A stretch of DNA of 64,000 nt from Thiosocius sp963736445 (GCA_963736445.1 CAVTOY010000009.1:124001-188000), one strand, 5' to 3'; counted from the first letter of the stretch, positions 44,862 through 54,463 are shown. Program-made: numbers and translations. Notes: generated from the sequence alone by a model not told the origin.

Positions 44862-46076
44862 TCAGTGCGCAGCCCACTCGACGCTGCTCAGATCCACACC
44901 CTCTTTGTACATATCCCATAACGGGCTGAGTTCGCGCAGGCGTTCGACCTGTCCGCGCACCTCAGACAAAACACGGCCTATCTCTTCCTCGGTCGTAAAC
45001 CGCCCCAAGGTGAAGCGCAGCGAACTGTGCGCCAGTTCGTCGGGCCGACCGAGGGCCCGCAGCACATAGCTTGGCTCGAGGCTCGCCGAGGTGCACGCGG
45101 AGCCCGATGACACGGCCATATCCTTGAGCGCCATCATTAGGCTTTCCCCTTCGACATAATTGAAGCTTATGTTCAGGTTGCCGGCGATGCGCTGTTCGAG
45201 GTCACCGTTGACGTACACCTCTTCCATCCCCTTGAGGCCGTCGAACAGTCTGTTGCGTAACGCCAGGATGCGCGTGTTTTCGGTCGCCATCTCCTCGCGC
45301 GCGATTCGGAAGGCCTCACCCATGCCGACGATCTGATGGGTGGCCAGCGTACCTGAGCGCAAACCACGCTCATGGCCGCCGCCATGCATCTGCGCCTCGA
45401 GTCGGACGCGTGGTTTTCGCTGCACATAGAGCGCGCCGACGCCCTTGGGACCGTAGGTCTTGTGAGCGCTGAAGCTCATCAGATCGACGGGGAGCTGCGA
45501 CAGATCAATCGGAACCTTGCCCGTGCTCTGCGCCGCATCGCTATGAAAGATCACTTTGCGCGTGCGACAGATCGCGCCCAGTGCGGCAATGTCCTGGATT
45601 ACGCCGATCTCGTTGTTGACTTGCATCACCGAGGCCAAGACCGTATCCGGCCGAATGGCCGCCTCAAACGCCCCAAGATCAACCAGGCCATTGGGCTGCA
45701 CGTCCAGATAGGTAACCTCGAAACCCTCGCGCTCGAGCTGACGGCAGCTGTCGAGGACCGCCTTGTGCTCGGTCTTGAGCGTGACGATATGCTGGCCCTG
45801 TTTCCTATAAAAGTGCGCCGCACCCTTGATTGCCAGATTGTCGGATTCGGTCGCTCCAGAGGTCCAGATTATCTCCTTGGAGTCCGCGCCGACCAACGCC
45901 GCCACATTGGCGCGTGCCTCGTCAACCAACGCCTCCGCGGCCCAGCCGAACGCATGCGAACGTGACGCCGGATTGCCGAAGGCACCGTCCGGCGTCAGAC
46001 AGGCGCACATCTTTTCGGCGACGCGCGGATCCACTGGCGTCGTCGCTGAGTAGTCGAGGTAGATGGGTAGCTGCAT
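44862..46076 (-). CDS. iscS: Cysteine desulfurase IscS
   Basis: IscS takes sulfur from cysteine and passes it to IscU and to tRNA modification. This 404-residue PLP enzyme has YLDYSATTPVDPRV at the start, the PLP lysine in SFSAHKTYGPKG and the mobile active-site cysteine in GSACTSASLEPSYVL. It follows iscR by 43 bases. The 219-base gap after it separates it from the RRM gene. Confidence 0.96.
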   Translation of the reverse strand: MQLPIYLDYSATTPVDPRVAEKMCACLTPDGAFGNPASRSHAFGWAAEALVDEARANVAALVGADSKEIIWTSGATESDNLAIKGAAHFYRKQGQHIVTLKTEHKAVLDSCRQLEREGFEVTYLDVQPNGLVDLGAFEAAIRPDTVLASVMQVNNEIGVIQDIAALGAICRTRKVIFHSDAAQSTGKVPIDLSQLPVDLMSFSAHKTYGPKGVGALYVQRKPRVRLEAQMHGGGHERGLRSGTLATHQIVGMGEAFRIAREEMATENTRILALRNRLFDGLKGMEEVYVNGDLEQRIAGNLNISFNYVEGESLMMALKDMAVSSGSACTSASLEPSYVLRALGRPDELAHSSLRFTLGRFTTEEEIGRVLSEVRGQVERLRELSPLWDMYKEGVDLSSVEWAAH

Positions 46077-46119
46077 GTACGGCTCCGGGCTCGCTGTGGG
46101 ACGCGCCGACGGGTACGAA

Positions 46120-46611
46120 TCAGGCGCCTGCAGATTCGACTTTCAACTGATCCAGGGCGACCGATGCCTTGCCATCAGCGATCTCCTGGCGTTCCGCAAC
46201 CTCTTGCACACCCCGCCGGTTCATCAGATCCAGCAGGCTGATTTGGTTGAGATAGTCATAAATGCGATTGCTCAGGTCCTGCCACAGATCGTGCGTCAGG
46301 CACTGCTGATTGTCCTGGCAGTTGTGGGCACCGCCGCAGCGGGTGGTGTCGACGTTTTCGTCGACGGCGGAAATCACTTGGGCCACAAAGATTTTGCCGG
46401 CGTCACGGCCGAGCGTGTAGCCGCCCCCCGGCCCGCGAACGCTGGACACGAGGCTGCGTTTACGCAGTCGAGCAAACAGCTGCTCGAGATAGGAAAGCGA
46501 AATGCCCTGTCGCTGCGCGATATCGGCCAGAGTGATCGGGCCCTCGCCATGATGGAGAGCCAGATCGAGCATAGCGGTAACCGCATAACGGCCTTTGGTC
46601 GTCAATCTCAC
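46120..46611 (-). CDS. iscR: Fe-S cluster regulator IscR
   Basis: IscR is an Rrf2-type winged-helix repressor that senses cluster supply. The 163-residue protein has the DNA-binding domain (KGRYAVTAMLDLALHHGEGPITLADIAQRQGISLSYLEQL). The cluster-binding cysteines follow in the C-x5-C-x5-C pattern of TRCGGAHNCQDNQQCLTHDLW. A matching IscR operator overlaps its own promoter, so autorepression is expected. Confidence 0.96.
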   Translation of the reverse strand: MRLTTKGRYAVTAMLDLALHHGEGPITLADIAQRQGISLSYLEQLFARLRKRSLVSSVRGPGGGYTLGRDAGKIFVAQVISAVDENVDTTRCGGAHNCQDNQQCLTHDLWQDLSNRIYDYLNQISLLDLMNRRGVQEVAERQEIADGKASVALDQLKVESAGA

Positions 46612-46643
46612 CGGTATCTGCTCCGCGCTGAAAACTCTCGCGG

Positions 46644-46675
46644 ACTATACATTGCCGACTAAATTAGTCAAGAAT
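46644..46675 (-). promoter_or_regulatory. isc operon promoter with type 1 IscR site
   Basis: Read on the minus strand, TTGACT (complement of 46666-46671) is followed after 16 bases by TATAGT (complement of 46644-46649). The 25 bases at 46651-46675 match the E. coli type 1 IscR consensus at all but two positions by hand comparison, with the dyad GACT...AGTC. Holo-IscR binding here should repress the whole operon. Confidence 0.75.
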
Positions 46676-46700
46676 TCGGGGCCTGCGCTGCACCAGGGGA

Positions 46701-47501
46701 TCACTCCGTCTTCTCGGTCTCTTCCGGCTGCATTTTGTGCGATTCCTCGGCGGTCGAGATGATCTCACAGGACGCCAGCTCGGGCAGTTCGTCATCGCCC
46801 GGTTCATACCCCATCTCGCGCAGGACCTCGCACATCCGCTCCATCTTGGTATCGATGACGTGCACATGATCGAGCATGCAGTTGATCGCATGGGCCACCG
46901 GGTCTGGGGCATCGGCCGTGGCACCGTAGGCATCGAAGCCCATCTTCGAGGCCATTTTCTCGCGATGCTCGACATCCAGCGGTGGCTGCTTGCGCTCTAT
47001 CAGACGTCCAGGCACCCCGACGACAGTGCTATTGGCGGGCACATCGCGCAGGACCACTGCATTCGAACCGATACGCGTACCCTCGCCGATTTCGATTGGC
47101 CCCAAGACCTTGGCACCTGCGCCCACCACGACATCGTCTGCCAGCGTCGGGTGGCGCTTGCCCTTCTGCCAACTGGTGCCGCCCAAGGTGACTCCGTGAT
47201 ACAGGGTACAGTCGTCGCCGATAATGGCGGTCTCGCCGATCACGACACCCATGCCGTGATCAATGAAAAAACGCCTCCCTATCACCGCGCCGGGGTGGAT
47301 CTCGATACCGGTCAGCCAACGCGCGATGTGGGACAGCAAGCGAGCCAGCCACTTTGCCCCGACCTGCCACAACCAGTGCGACGCACGGTGGAACATTACC
47401 GCATGCAGCCCCGGATACGCAGTGAGTATCTCCAATGTATTGCGCGCTGCCGGGTCGCGGTCAAAGACAACGCGGACATCTTCCCGAATTTGTTCGAACA
47501 T
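46701..47501 (-). CDS. cysE: Serine O-acetyltransferase
   Basis: CysE acetylates serine in the first step of cysteine synthesis. I start the 266-residue protein at MFEQIREDVRVVFDRDPAARNTLE. Helical N-terminus and hexapeptide-repeat beta-helix are clear (GIEIHPGAVIGRRFFIDHGMGVVIGE, LYHGVTLGGTSWQKGKRHP, VVVGAGAKVLGPIEIG). An acidic, methionine-containing tail extends beyond the usual end. Its place between trmJ and iscR links cysteine supply to the isc genes. Confidence 0.93.
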   Translation of the reverse strand: MFEQIREDVRVVFDRDPAARNTLEILTAYPGLHAVMFHRASHWLWQVGAKWLARLLSHIARWLTGIEIHPGAVIGRRFFIDHGMGVVIGETAIIGDDCTLYHGVTLGGTSWQKGKRHPTLADDVVVGAGAKVLGPIEIGEGTRIGSNAVVLRDVPANSTVVGVPGRLIERKQPPLDVEHREKMASKMGFDAYGATADAPDPVAHAINCMLDHVHVIDTKMERMCEVLREMGYEPGDDELPELASCEIISTAEESHKMQPEETEKTE

Positions 47502-47599
47502 TAGCGAATTTGCCGATGTTGGCCGATCGGACACTCTAACTGAAGAACGCATCGTCGAACCAGTGCTCCAAGGCCTGTCGGGCGGCGCGGTGGAGCACC

Positions 47600-48340
47600 T
47601 CAATCACGTGCGTTTCTTCGCATCGATTTGCGGCCCTGCGCGGCGCTGAGGATACCGCGCAGGATATTGACTTCATCGCGATCGGGGGTCGCACGATGAA
47701 AGAGGCGGCGCAGACGCCGCATCAGCTTCTCGGAGCGGCGAGCGTCAATGAACCCGATCTCATCCAGCGCCTGCTCGAGGTGCGCAAAAAGGCCCTCCAT
47801 CTCCGCATTACTCGCCAGCCCCTCGCCAGTACCCGAATCGCTGGCCGGCGCGTCCGATTTCCGGAAGAGCATCAGCTCATAGCTGATTATCTGCACAGCC
47901 ATCGCGACGTTCAGCGAGCTGAATGCCGGATTGCTTGGGATGTGCACCAGATGGGTACAAAGGTCGAGTTCCTGATTACTCAGGCCTGAGCTCTCGCGCC
48001 CAAATACCAACGCCACCGGGGACTGCGATGATTCCGCGTTCGCCAAGGCGGCCGCCTCGCGCGGCGTCAGCTGCGGCCATTGTACCGAACGCAGGCGTGC
48101 GCTGACGCCGATTACGATTCGACATTCGGCGACCGCATCAGCCAGGGTGGTGACGACCTTGGCCGAATGCAACACATCGTCAGCGCCTGCCGCGCGCGCG
48201 CTGGCCCCCGCGCTGGGAAAGTCATGCGGTTGCACCAGAAAAAGTTCCGACAGACACATGTTCTTCATCGCCCGGGCCGCAGCGCCGATATTTCCCGGGT
48301 GTGAGGTGTGAACCATTACAATACGCAGATTCTGCTCCAT
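47600..48340 (-). CDS. trmJ: tRNA (cytidine/uridine-2'-O)-methyltransferase TrmJ
   Basis: TrmJ methylates the ribose at position 32 of certain tRNAs. The 246-residue SPOUT enzyme shows IVMVHTSHPGNIGAAARAMKNM at the N-terminus. The knot motifs ALVFGRESSGLSNQEL and VHIPSNPAFSSLNVAMAVQIISYEL follow, and then a helical C-terminal domain. Divergent from suhB and upstream of cysE, as in many Gammaproteobacteria. Confidence 0.95.
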   Translation of the reverse strand: MEQNLRIVMVHTSHPGNIGAAARAMKNMCLSELFLVQPHDFPSAGASARAAGADDVLHSAKVVTTLADAVAECRIVIGVSARLRSVQWPQLTPREAAALANAESSQSPVALVFGRESSGLSNQELDLCTHLVHIPSNPAFSSLNVAMAVQIISYELMLFRKSDAPASDSGTGEGLASNAEMEGLFAHLEQALDEIGFIDARRSEKLMRRLRRLFHRATPDRDEVNILRGILSAAQGRKSMRRNARD

Positions 48341-48416
48341 GCGGCGAGCTTAACAAAACCGCTCTGCGCGGGGTCTATCTTTCCGGTGGCCTGCATTTCC
48401 CGTATCCTCGCGCCGC

Positions 48417-49214
48417 ATGAACCCCACCACCAACATCGCCATACGCGCGGCACGCCAGGCCGGCAACGTGATCATGCGCTCCTTCAGCCGCCTCGACAGC
48501 CTTACCGTGTCGGAAAAGCAAACGAACGATTACGTCAGCGAGGTAGATCGAAACGCCGAACAGGCGATCATCGAAACGATACGCAGGGCTTACCCCGCAC
48601 ACGCCATCCTCGCGGAGGAAAGTGGCGAGCACGGCAAAGACGACTTTCAATGGGTCGTTGATCCGCTCGACGGCACGACTAATTACCTGCACGGTTTCCC
48701 ACAGTTCGCGATATCGATCGCGCTGATGCACCGCGGCCGCCTGGAGAGCGGCGTCGTCTACGATCCCCTGCGCGATGAGATGTTCACCGCGGATCGCGGC
48801 GGCGGCGCGCTGCTGAACGACCGGCGGCTGCGCGTCGCGGACCAGAAGGGGCTTAAGGGCGCCCTGCTCGGCACCGGGATTCCGTTTCGCGACCAACGCT
48901 ATATGGATGCCTATCTCGAGATGCTCAAAGCACTGACACGGGAGACCGCCGGCATCCGTCGACCGGGTTCGGCCGCGCTGGATTTTGCCTATGTGGCGGC
49001 AGGCCGGCTCGACGGCTTCTGGGAGCTGGGCCTGTCGATTTGGGATTTCGCCGCCGGCGCGCTGCTGGTCCAGGAGGCCGGCGGCGTCGTCAGCGATATA
49101 GCTGGCGGCAGCCGGCACTTCGAAACCGGCAACGTCATTACCGGCAATATCCGCTTGCACCGCGAACTCGTCGCGACCATTCGCCCGTATTTGCCCGAGA
49201 CGCTGCGTGCGTGA
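48417..49214 (+). CDS. suhB: Inositol-1-monophosphatase family protein SuhB
   Basis: This 265-residue metal-dependent phosphatase has the Li+-sensitive signatures EESGEHG, WVVDPLDGTTNYLHGFP and the late LGLSIWDFAAGALLVQEAGG. SuhB also acts in transcription antitermination of rRNA operons in E. coli. It diverges from trmJ across a 76-base gap. Confidence 0.94.
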   Translation: MNPTTNIAIRAARQAGNVIMRSFSRLDSLTVSEKQTNDYVSEVDRNAEQAIIETIRRAYPAHAILAEESGEHGKDDFQWVVDPLDGTTNYLHGFPQFAISIALMHRGRLESGVVYDPLRDEMFTADRGGGALLNDRRLRVADQKGLKGALLGTGIPFRDQRYMDAYLEMLKALTRETAGIRRPGSAALDFAYVAAGRLDGFWELGLSIWDFAAGALLVQEAGGVVSDIAGGSRHFETGNVITGNIRLHRELVATIRPYLPETLRA

Positions 49215-49285
49215 ACGTTAGCGTATTGCTATCACCGGACACCACTACCCTTGTTGAGAATCAATCCTTAATATAAGTTTCGGCT

Positions 49286-49648
49286 ATGGAGGGTTCATCC
49301 GGCGTGGGAATCAGACGTCACACGATATCGCTACTGTTACCGCCGATCGGGGCGTGTCAGTACGGTTGCGGCAGCAACTGCGCGGCGCCGGTAACGGTGT
49401 TCTGGCTGTTCGGTGTTGTCAGCGTGGTGTACGGCTTCCTCGGTGGACCGATGGGAGAACCCGGCGTCAGCTGGCATACCGTCGGCCTCGGCCTCGCCTT
49501 GTGGGGTATCTCCGCGGTTTGGGCGATGTTGACGATTCAAGGTGGTGAAGCGGGCCGCTGTCACGGTGCTTTTCGTCCGCATGACCATCGTGCCGAGTCT
49601 AAGGAACCCGAGACCGACCCCTTCGACGAGGTTGATAAGGTCCACTGA
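49286..49648 (+). CDS. Small conserved membrane protein
   Basis: This protein of about 120 residues has a cysteine-rich start (PIGACQYGCGSNCAAPVTVFW) and two membrane helices (about 34-52 and 67-85). A hydrophilic, acidic tail follows. The CQYGC...CAAP pattern recurs in small proteobacterial membrane proteins of unknown function. The four close cysteines could bind metal or form disulfides. No function can be assigned. Confidence 0.6.
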   Translation: MEGSSGVGIRRHTISLLLPPIGACQYGCGSNCAAPVTVFWLFGVVSVVYGFLGGPMGEPGVSWHTVGLGLALWGISAVWAMLTIQGGEAGRCHGAFRPHDHRAESKEPETDPFDEVDKVH

Positions 49649-49689
49649 CCGCTTGAATGTGGCCCCAAGAACCCGGCGGGTGTTCTGTA

Positions 49690-50016
49690 TCAATCGACCA
49701 CTATCGGCTCGAACGGGCGCCAGCCGTGCGCCTGCGGGGCTCGAGCTGTGCTGCCTTGCCGTTGCTGGGGACGCTGCTTACTCAGGGCGTCGATGTCTGT
49801 TGCGCCGAACAGCATGCGGTCATAGACGCGTCGCCTGTCCTCATCCACCAATGCATTGTGGGCTTCGTTGATAAGGCTGGCATTCCAGTGCTCGCCGCCC
49901 AGGTCTGGATGCTGCTTTAGCCGCTGCATCAGGGTGCGGTAACTCGCACGAATGACCTCGACAGGCGCGTCCGGCTGTACGTGGAGGATGCGGTAGTAAT
50001 TCCGTTTATTATTCAA
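49690..50016 (-). CDS. Short J-domain protein
   Basis: This 108-residue protein begins with a J domain (NYYRILHVQPDAPVEVIRASYRTLMQRLKQHPDLGG). It has the HPD motif, then a helix ending in DRMLFG, then a short glutamine-rich tail. It should stimulate an Hsp70, perhaps DnaK. It lacks the zinc finger and substrate domain of DnaJ. The DnaJ-like match is clear but the client is unknown. Confidence 0.8.
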   Translation of the reverse strand: MNNKRNYYRILHVQPDAPVEVIRASYRTLMQRLKQHPDLGGEHWNASLINEAHNALVDEDRRRVYDRMLFGATDIDALSKQRPQQRQGSTARAPQAHGWRPFEPIVVD

Positions 50017-50232
50017 GCTGGTTTCGATACTGCTTCGCTACATACCTACACAAGGTGTCAGCAAGTAACGCGCCGTTCATTCACTACCCATTGAAATCAA
50101 CGACTTACCCTTGGGTCGAATGGGCTTCCCGCAGACTTGTAAAGCCTGCTGACAGCACAGTAGGAAGACTCGGCTGAAATACTGACCCATATCAAGCCGG
50201 AGTTCGGGGCGAGGAAAGAAATCATCCGGCTG

Positions 50233-51501
50233 TCAGTCGAGGCTGACCTTTGCCGCCTGACCGAGCATTGCCGCGGTCACCAGGACGATAGCTCTGTCTG
50301 TCACACGGAAGCGCCTGGCATCTGCATCCGGGTCCTCGCCGATAATCGTGCCGGGCGGTATCTGACAGCCGCGGTCGATCACCGCACGATTGATGCGGCA
50401 GTTGCGCCCCACTTCCACTTCTGGGAGCAGAACCGAGGCATTGACCTCGCTGTAGGAGTGCACCCTGACGTTGGAAAACAGCAGCGAATCGACGACCGCC
50501 GAACCCGAGATCACACACCCGGCGGACACCACGGAATCCAGCGCCTTGCCTGTCCGGCCGCTGTCCCGAAACACGAACTTCGCCGAGGGCAGCTGCAGGT
50601 GATAGGTGCGGATCGGCCAATCTCGGTCGTACAGATTGAGCTCGGGATCCACCGCCACCAGCTCCATATTCGCCTCCCAGAACGCATCCAGCGTGCCCAC
50701 ATCCCGCCAGTAGGGTTGGCGCCTAGTCTCGCCATCCAGGAACGGATACGCGAAGACCGGGTGGTCGCCGATGATCGAGGGGATGATATCGTGCCCAAAA
50801 TCATGACTGGAGACCGTGTCTGCCGCATCCTCTTCGAGTTTTCGAAACAGAAAATCGGTGTTGAACACATAGTTTCCCATCGAGGCCAGGGCGATGTCGG
50901 TCACACCCGGCATCGGCCGCGGCTCGGCCGGCTTCTCATCGAAGCTCAGAACCTGGAAATCCTCCGCTACGCTCATTACGCCGAAGTCGCGGGCGTCCTT
51001 CAGGGACACGCCGACGCAGGCAACGGTCATCTCCGCCCCTTTCTCCTCGTGGTAGGCCAGCAGCGGACCGTAATCCATTTTGTAGATGTGGTCGCCGGAC
51101 AGCACCAGCACATACTTTGGGAGCAGCGCTCGGACGATATCCAGATTCTGGAAGATCGCATCGGCAGTCCCCTTGTACCAGTCGCCCGTGGTGCGCTGAG
51201 AAGCGGGCAGTATCTCGATGAACTCCCCAAGGTCGCGCTGGAAAAAACTCCACCCTTCGACCAGATGTCGAATCAGCGAGTGTGCCTTGTACTGGGTCAA
51301 TACACCGATGCGGCGAATTCCGGAATTGATGCAGTTGGAAAGCGGGAAATCGATGATGCGATACTTTCCCCCGAAAAAGACCGCGGGTTTGGCCCGCGTT
51401 TCGGTCAGCTCGTGGAGGCGCGAGCCGCGCCCTCCGGCGAGCACCAAGGCCAAGGTGTGGCGGGTCAGTTGACTGAGATAGCGGGGATCATCTGAATTCA
51501 T
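50233..51501 (-). CDS. glgC: Glucose-1-phosphate adenylyltransferase
   Basis: GlgC makes ADP-glucose for glycogen synthesis. This 422-residue enzyme has the nucleotidyl-transferase signature ALVLAGGRGSRLHELTETRAKPAV, the substrate sites GTADAIFQNLD and SGDHIYKMDY, and the catalytic aspartate region YWRDVGTLDAFWEANM. A left-handed beta-helix tail follows. No other glycogen gene is in the window. Its neighbour on the upstream side is ppk2, so carbon and phosphate reserve genes lie together. Confidence 0.95.
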   Translation of the reverse strand: MNSDDPRYLSQLTRHTLALVLAGGRGSRLHELTETRAKPAVFFGGKYRIIDFPLSNCINSGIRRIGVLTQYKAHSLIRHLVEGWSFFQRDLGEFIEILPASQRTTGDWYKGTADAIFQNLDIVRALLPKYVLVLSGDHIYKMDYGPLLAYHEEKGAEMTVACVGVSLKDARDFGVMSVAEDFQVLSFDEKPAEPRPMPGVTDIALASMGNYVFNTDFLFRKLEEDAADTVSSHDFGHDIIPSIIGDHPVFAYPFLDGETRRQPYWRDVGTLDAFWEANMELVAVDPELNLYDRDWPIRTYHLQLPSAKFVFRDSGRTGKALDSVVSAGCVISGSAVVDSLLFSNVRVHSYSEVNASVLLPEVEVGRNCRINRAVIDRGCQIPPGTIIGEDPDADARRFRVTDRAIVLVTAAMLGQAAKVSLD

Positions 51502-51694
51502 GCTTGGAACGCCTCCGTGATGGCGGGATCGAGCCTCGTGCGCCGAACCGCCAGAGTCACCGCCGCGCCCCCGGTGGGTGCAGACCTGGAGCCGCGGATC
51601 TACTCTTAGCCCGCTGCTACTGCCAGAAAGGCGCAGCTATTTGCTTCGAAGAGTACAGCTATCCCTGAACAGTACCGGCTGTCGACGCACACGG

Positions 51695-52609
51695 CTATCC
51701 GACGAATCGACCCTTCTTGAGGCGCTGTGCCTCCATCAATTCGAGTTCCCTGGAACCGGAGACGACGATGTCGTGATCGGGCACGAAATTCAGTTTGGGG
51801 TCCAGACGCTCGTAGGGCGCCGCATTCAGGATCACCTTCATCGCATTCAATCGCGCCTGGTGCTTGTTGTTGGAGCGAATGATGGTCCAGGGCGAATGGG
51901 TCGTGTTGGTATTCTTCAACATCTCGTACTTCTGCGTGGTGAACTCATCCCAGCGGTCCTGCGCCTGGACGTCGATCTCCGACAATTTCCATTGGCGCAG
52001 GTTATCGCTCTTGCGACGTTCGAAACGCCGCGCCTGCTCTTCTTTGGTCACAGAAAAATACAGTTTCACCAGAATCGTGCCCTGCCGCACGAGGTCTTTT
52101 TCGAACCCCGGGCACCCGGTCATGAAATTCTCATAGTCCTCGTCGCTGCAGAATCCGAACACCCGCTCCACGACCGCGCGGTTGTACCAGCTGCGGTCGA
52201 ACAGGACGATCTCGCCTCCGCGAGGGAATTCGCGCACGTATTTCTGAAAGAACCACTGGGTCTTCTGTTCTTCGGTCGGTCTGCCGAGCGCGACGACGCG
52301 ATAGTGCTTTTCGTTCATGTAGCGCGTCACGCGTCGAATGGTGCCGCCCTTTCCGGCCGCATCACGCCCCTCGAATAGGATGATCATCCGGCGGCGGGAC
52401 TTCTCGAGATACTGTTGCAGCCGGATCAACTCCGCCTGATAGGGCTTTAGATCCTCCTCGCGCCGGCAACGACGCATCGCCTTATTGCGCTTCTTCTGCA
52501 GCGTGATGATCTCCAGGCGCTGATTCTCGAGCTTCTGCCGCACTTCCTCAACGCGCATCTCCTTGCCCTTGTAAGAAATCGTCCCCGGAATGTTCGCCTC
52601 GTCGTTCAT
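51695..52609 (-). CDS. ppk2: Polyphosphate kinase 2
   Basis: PPK2 moves phosphate between polyphosphate and nucleoside diphosphates or monophosphates. The 304-residue protein has a Walker A loop (EGRDAAGKGGTIRR), the lid region and Walker B-like DRSWYNRAVVERVFGF. Basic residues along HYRVVALGRPTEEQ belong to the PPK2 core. Single-domain size fits class I, which usually makes GTP or ATP from polyphosphate. It diverges from a secreted repeat protein with a Pho-like box. Confidence 0.93.
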   Translation of the reverse strand: MNDEANIPGTISYKGKEMRVEEVRQKLENQRLEIITLQKKRNKAMRRCRREEDLKPYQAELIRLQQYLEKSRRRMIILFEGRDAAGKGGTIRRVTRYMNEKHYRVVALGRPTEEQKTQWFFQKYVREFPRGGEIVLFDRSWYNRAVVERVFGFCSDEDYENFMTGCPGFEKDLVRQGTILVKLYFSVTKEEQARRFERRKSDNLRQWKLSEIDVQAQDRWDEFTTQKYEMLKNTNTTHSPWTIIRSNNKHQARLNAMKVILNAAPYERLDPKLNFVPDHDIVVSGSRELELMEAQRLKKGRFVG

Positions 52610-53005
52610 TGCCCCGCCCTCGCTGAAAAAGCGCCTGTTAATCTATCATTGTAACCCGACAGCCAATTCCCAGTAACGAGGCGTGAGTTGCGCCTGCCTG
52701 TCAGCCCCTGTTAACGAAACCTGGCGTTGGGCTGCGGGAGGTTGACGCCGAATTGCACTCAATGCCCCCCCAAGAATGCTTCCTGTAGCGTGCACTTGCG
52801 CAGCGCAGTGCGCCGTGTCCATCGGTTTACAGCAACGCCAGACGGCAGACGTTACCCCAGATAGCCGACATTCACCGCATGCCGCGTGCTCGGATGACCC
52901 CAAAGCGGCGAGGTACTTCTGTCATAAAAATTTCACGCGGCACTGTGACACTGCACACCCGTGGTTTCATTAACGAGAACAACCCAGACCGAGGTGCCGA
53001 AAAAA
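52610..53005. other. Divergent intergenic region between ppk2 and the repeat protein
   Basis: No gene is visible in these 396 bases. A Pho-box-like site lies at 52919-52936. It could serve the plus-strand gene and, at greater distance, ppk2. Confidence 0.45.
52919..52936 (+). promoter_or_regulatory. Pho-box-like PhoB site
   Basis: The 18 bases CTGTCATAAAAATTTCAC match the enterobacterial Pho box at 16 of 18 positions by hand comparison: two 7-base direct repeats around an AT spacer. The first repeat is perfect and the second weaker. It ends 69 bases before the start of the downstream gene. PhoB binding is predicted, not shown. Confidence 0.5.
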
Positions 53006-54361
53006 ATGTTCAAGAAACAACTCATGGCGGTACGGATCGCTGCGCTGGTCCCGACGCTTGTCTTCGCCTCGTCGGCCACCCTGGCAGCCAGCGCCGTTGT
53101 CAAAAACGTAGACCAATTACGCGCAGCTCTGACAGCCAAGAAAGACAAGATCATCATTCAATCGAAGGGAAAGCAGATCGAAATCGACGAAACTCTCGTA
53201 TACGACGCTGAGGCGCCACTCACCATCATTGGCGGCGGCACCACGATCCAGGGCACCGGCGACTTCACGCTACTGGAGGTCATGCAGGGCGCCAACCTGA
53301 CTATCAAAAATCTGCATTTCCAGGGTATCGGGGGCTTCGACGTCGAAAATCAGAGCGAGGGCAGAGGCAAAGGCGTCTTTGTCGACGTACCAAAGGATCG
53401 CACAGGTACTGTCCGACTGGTGCTGACCAATGTCTCCGTAAGAGACGTCGGCTATCACGGCGTGCATGTGTCCGACTGCGACGGCGGCGACTCCTGCGGC
53501 TCAGGCGGCGAAAGCGGCGGTAACGGCTCACCTGCGTCGGTGCATGCGGACTTGAAGAACGTGGTGATTGAAAACGTCGGCTATGGGGTCTTTGACGGAG
53601 ACGGCCTGCGCATCGACGAGCGCGATGACGGCGATATCGTCTTGAAGATCGCCAACGCCGAGTTCGTCGGTGTCGGGGCCGATGGCGTAGAGCTGGATGA
53701 AGACGGCGACGGCGACGTCATCGTCAAGGTGCGCAACAGTCACTTCGACATGAATGGTGGATACTGCGACCCGAATGTCATCGATCCAGAAAAGCCCCCC
53801 TATGCGGATCCCATGTGCGTGGAAGACGACGATGGAGACCTGGTGCTGGACCTCGACGATGGCTTCGACATCGACGAGGCCGGCATCGGTTCGATCTGGG
53901 TCTCGATAAAGAGTGCCTCGGTCGACGACAACCTCGACGAGGGCCTCGATTTCGACGAGGTCGGCGCGGGCGACATCGAGCTCGATCTCGCAAACGTTCA
54001 CGGTGCGCGTAATGGCGACGAGGCCGTCAAGGCCTCTGAGGAAGACGACGGTGACGTCACCGCCGATCTGCGCTCGGTCACAGCAATCGAGAACGGCGAT
54101 GACGGCATCCAGATCGAAGAGACCGGTGTGGGCGACGTGCACGCCGATCTTCGGGCTGTAGACGCCCTCGACAATGAGGACAGCGGCATCGAGGTCACCC
54201 AGGGAGATGTCGGAGAACTCGCCGTAATGGTCAGTGGCTCTGTCGCGACGGGCAATGACGACAGCGATCTCAAAGTCGAAAGCGAGGGTGACGGCGGAAC
54301 ACTCAAAGTCCGCGGGTCCGATATCGGTACCGTCGAAACGGATAACGTGGACGAAACCTAG
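53006..54361 (+). CDS. Secreted acidic repeat protein, predicted beta-helix
   Basis: This 451-residue protein has a Sec signal peptide ending near AAS (MFKKQLMAVRIAALVPTLVF). Residues 30-180 resemble the start of right-handed beta-helix proteins (TTIQGTGDFTLLEVMQGANL). The rest is a run of about eight units of roughly 27 residues rich in aspartate and glutamate. Each unit has a strand like DGDIVLKI or GDVHADLR and an acidic turn like DDGIQIEE. The acidity suggests calcium binding. Start at the ATG with GAGGTG upstream; a GTG at 52961 is less likely. I do not recognise the family. Confidence 0.7.
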   Translation: MFKKQLMAVRIAALVPTLVFASSATLAASAVVKNVDQLRAALTAKKDKIIIQSKGKQIEIDETLVYDAEAPLTIIGGGTTIQGTGDFTLLEVMQGANLTIKNLHFQGIGGFDVENQSEGRGKGVFVDVPKDRTGTVRLVLTNVSVRDVGYHGVHVSDCDGGDSCGSGGESGGNGSPASVHADLKNVVIENVGYGVFDGDGLRIDERDDGDIVLKIANAEFVGVGADGVELDEDGDGDVIVKVRNSHFDMNGGYCDPNVIDPEKPPYADPMCVEDDDGDLVLDLDDGFDIDEAGIGSIWVSIKSASVDDNLDEGLDFDEVGAGDIELDLANVHGARNGDEAVKASEEDDGDVTADLRSVTAIENGDDGIQIEETGVGDVHADLRAVDALDNEDSGIEVTQGDVGELAVMVSGSVATGNDDSDLKVESEGDGGTLKVRGSDIGTVETDNVDET

Positions 54362-54438
54362 GCTGGGTAACGCTTCCGGTCAGTGCAACGCACTTCGTGT
54401 GACGGCATTGATCGACGCGCAAAGCTTGATCTCTGCAA

Positions 54439-54463
54439 CCGGCGCTTCGGCGCCGGCTTTTTT
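54439..54463 (+). terminator. Rho-independent terminator
   Basis: A 7-base GC stem, ccggcgc (54439-54445) with gcgccgg (54450-54456), closes a ttcg tetraloop. Six T residues follow within 54458-54463. It lies about 80 bases after the repeat-protein stop. Confidence 0.85.
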
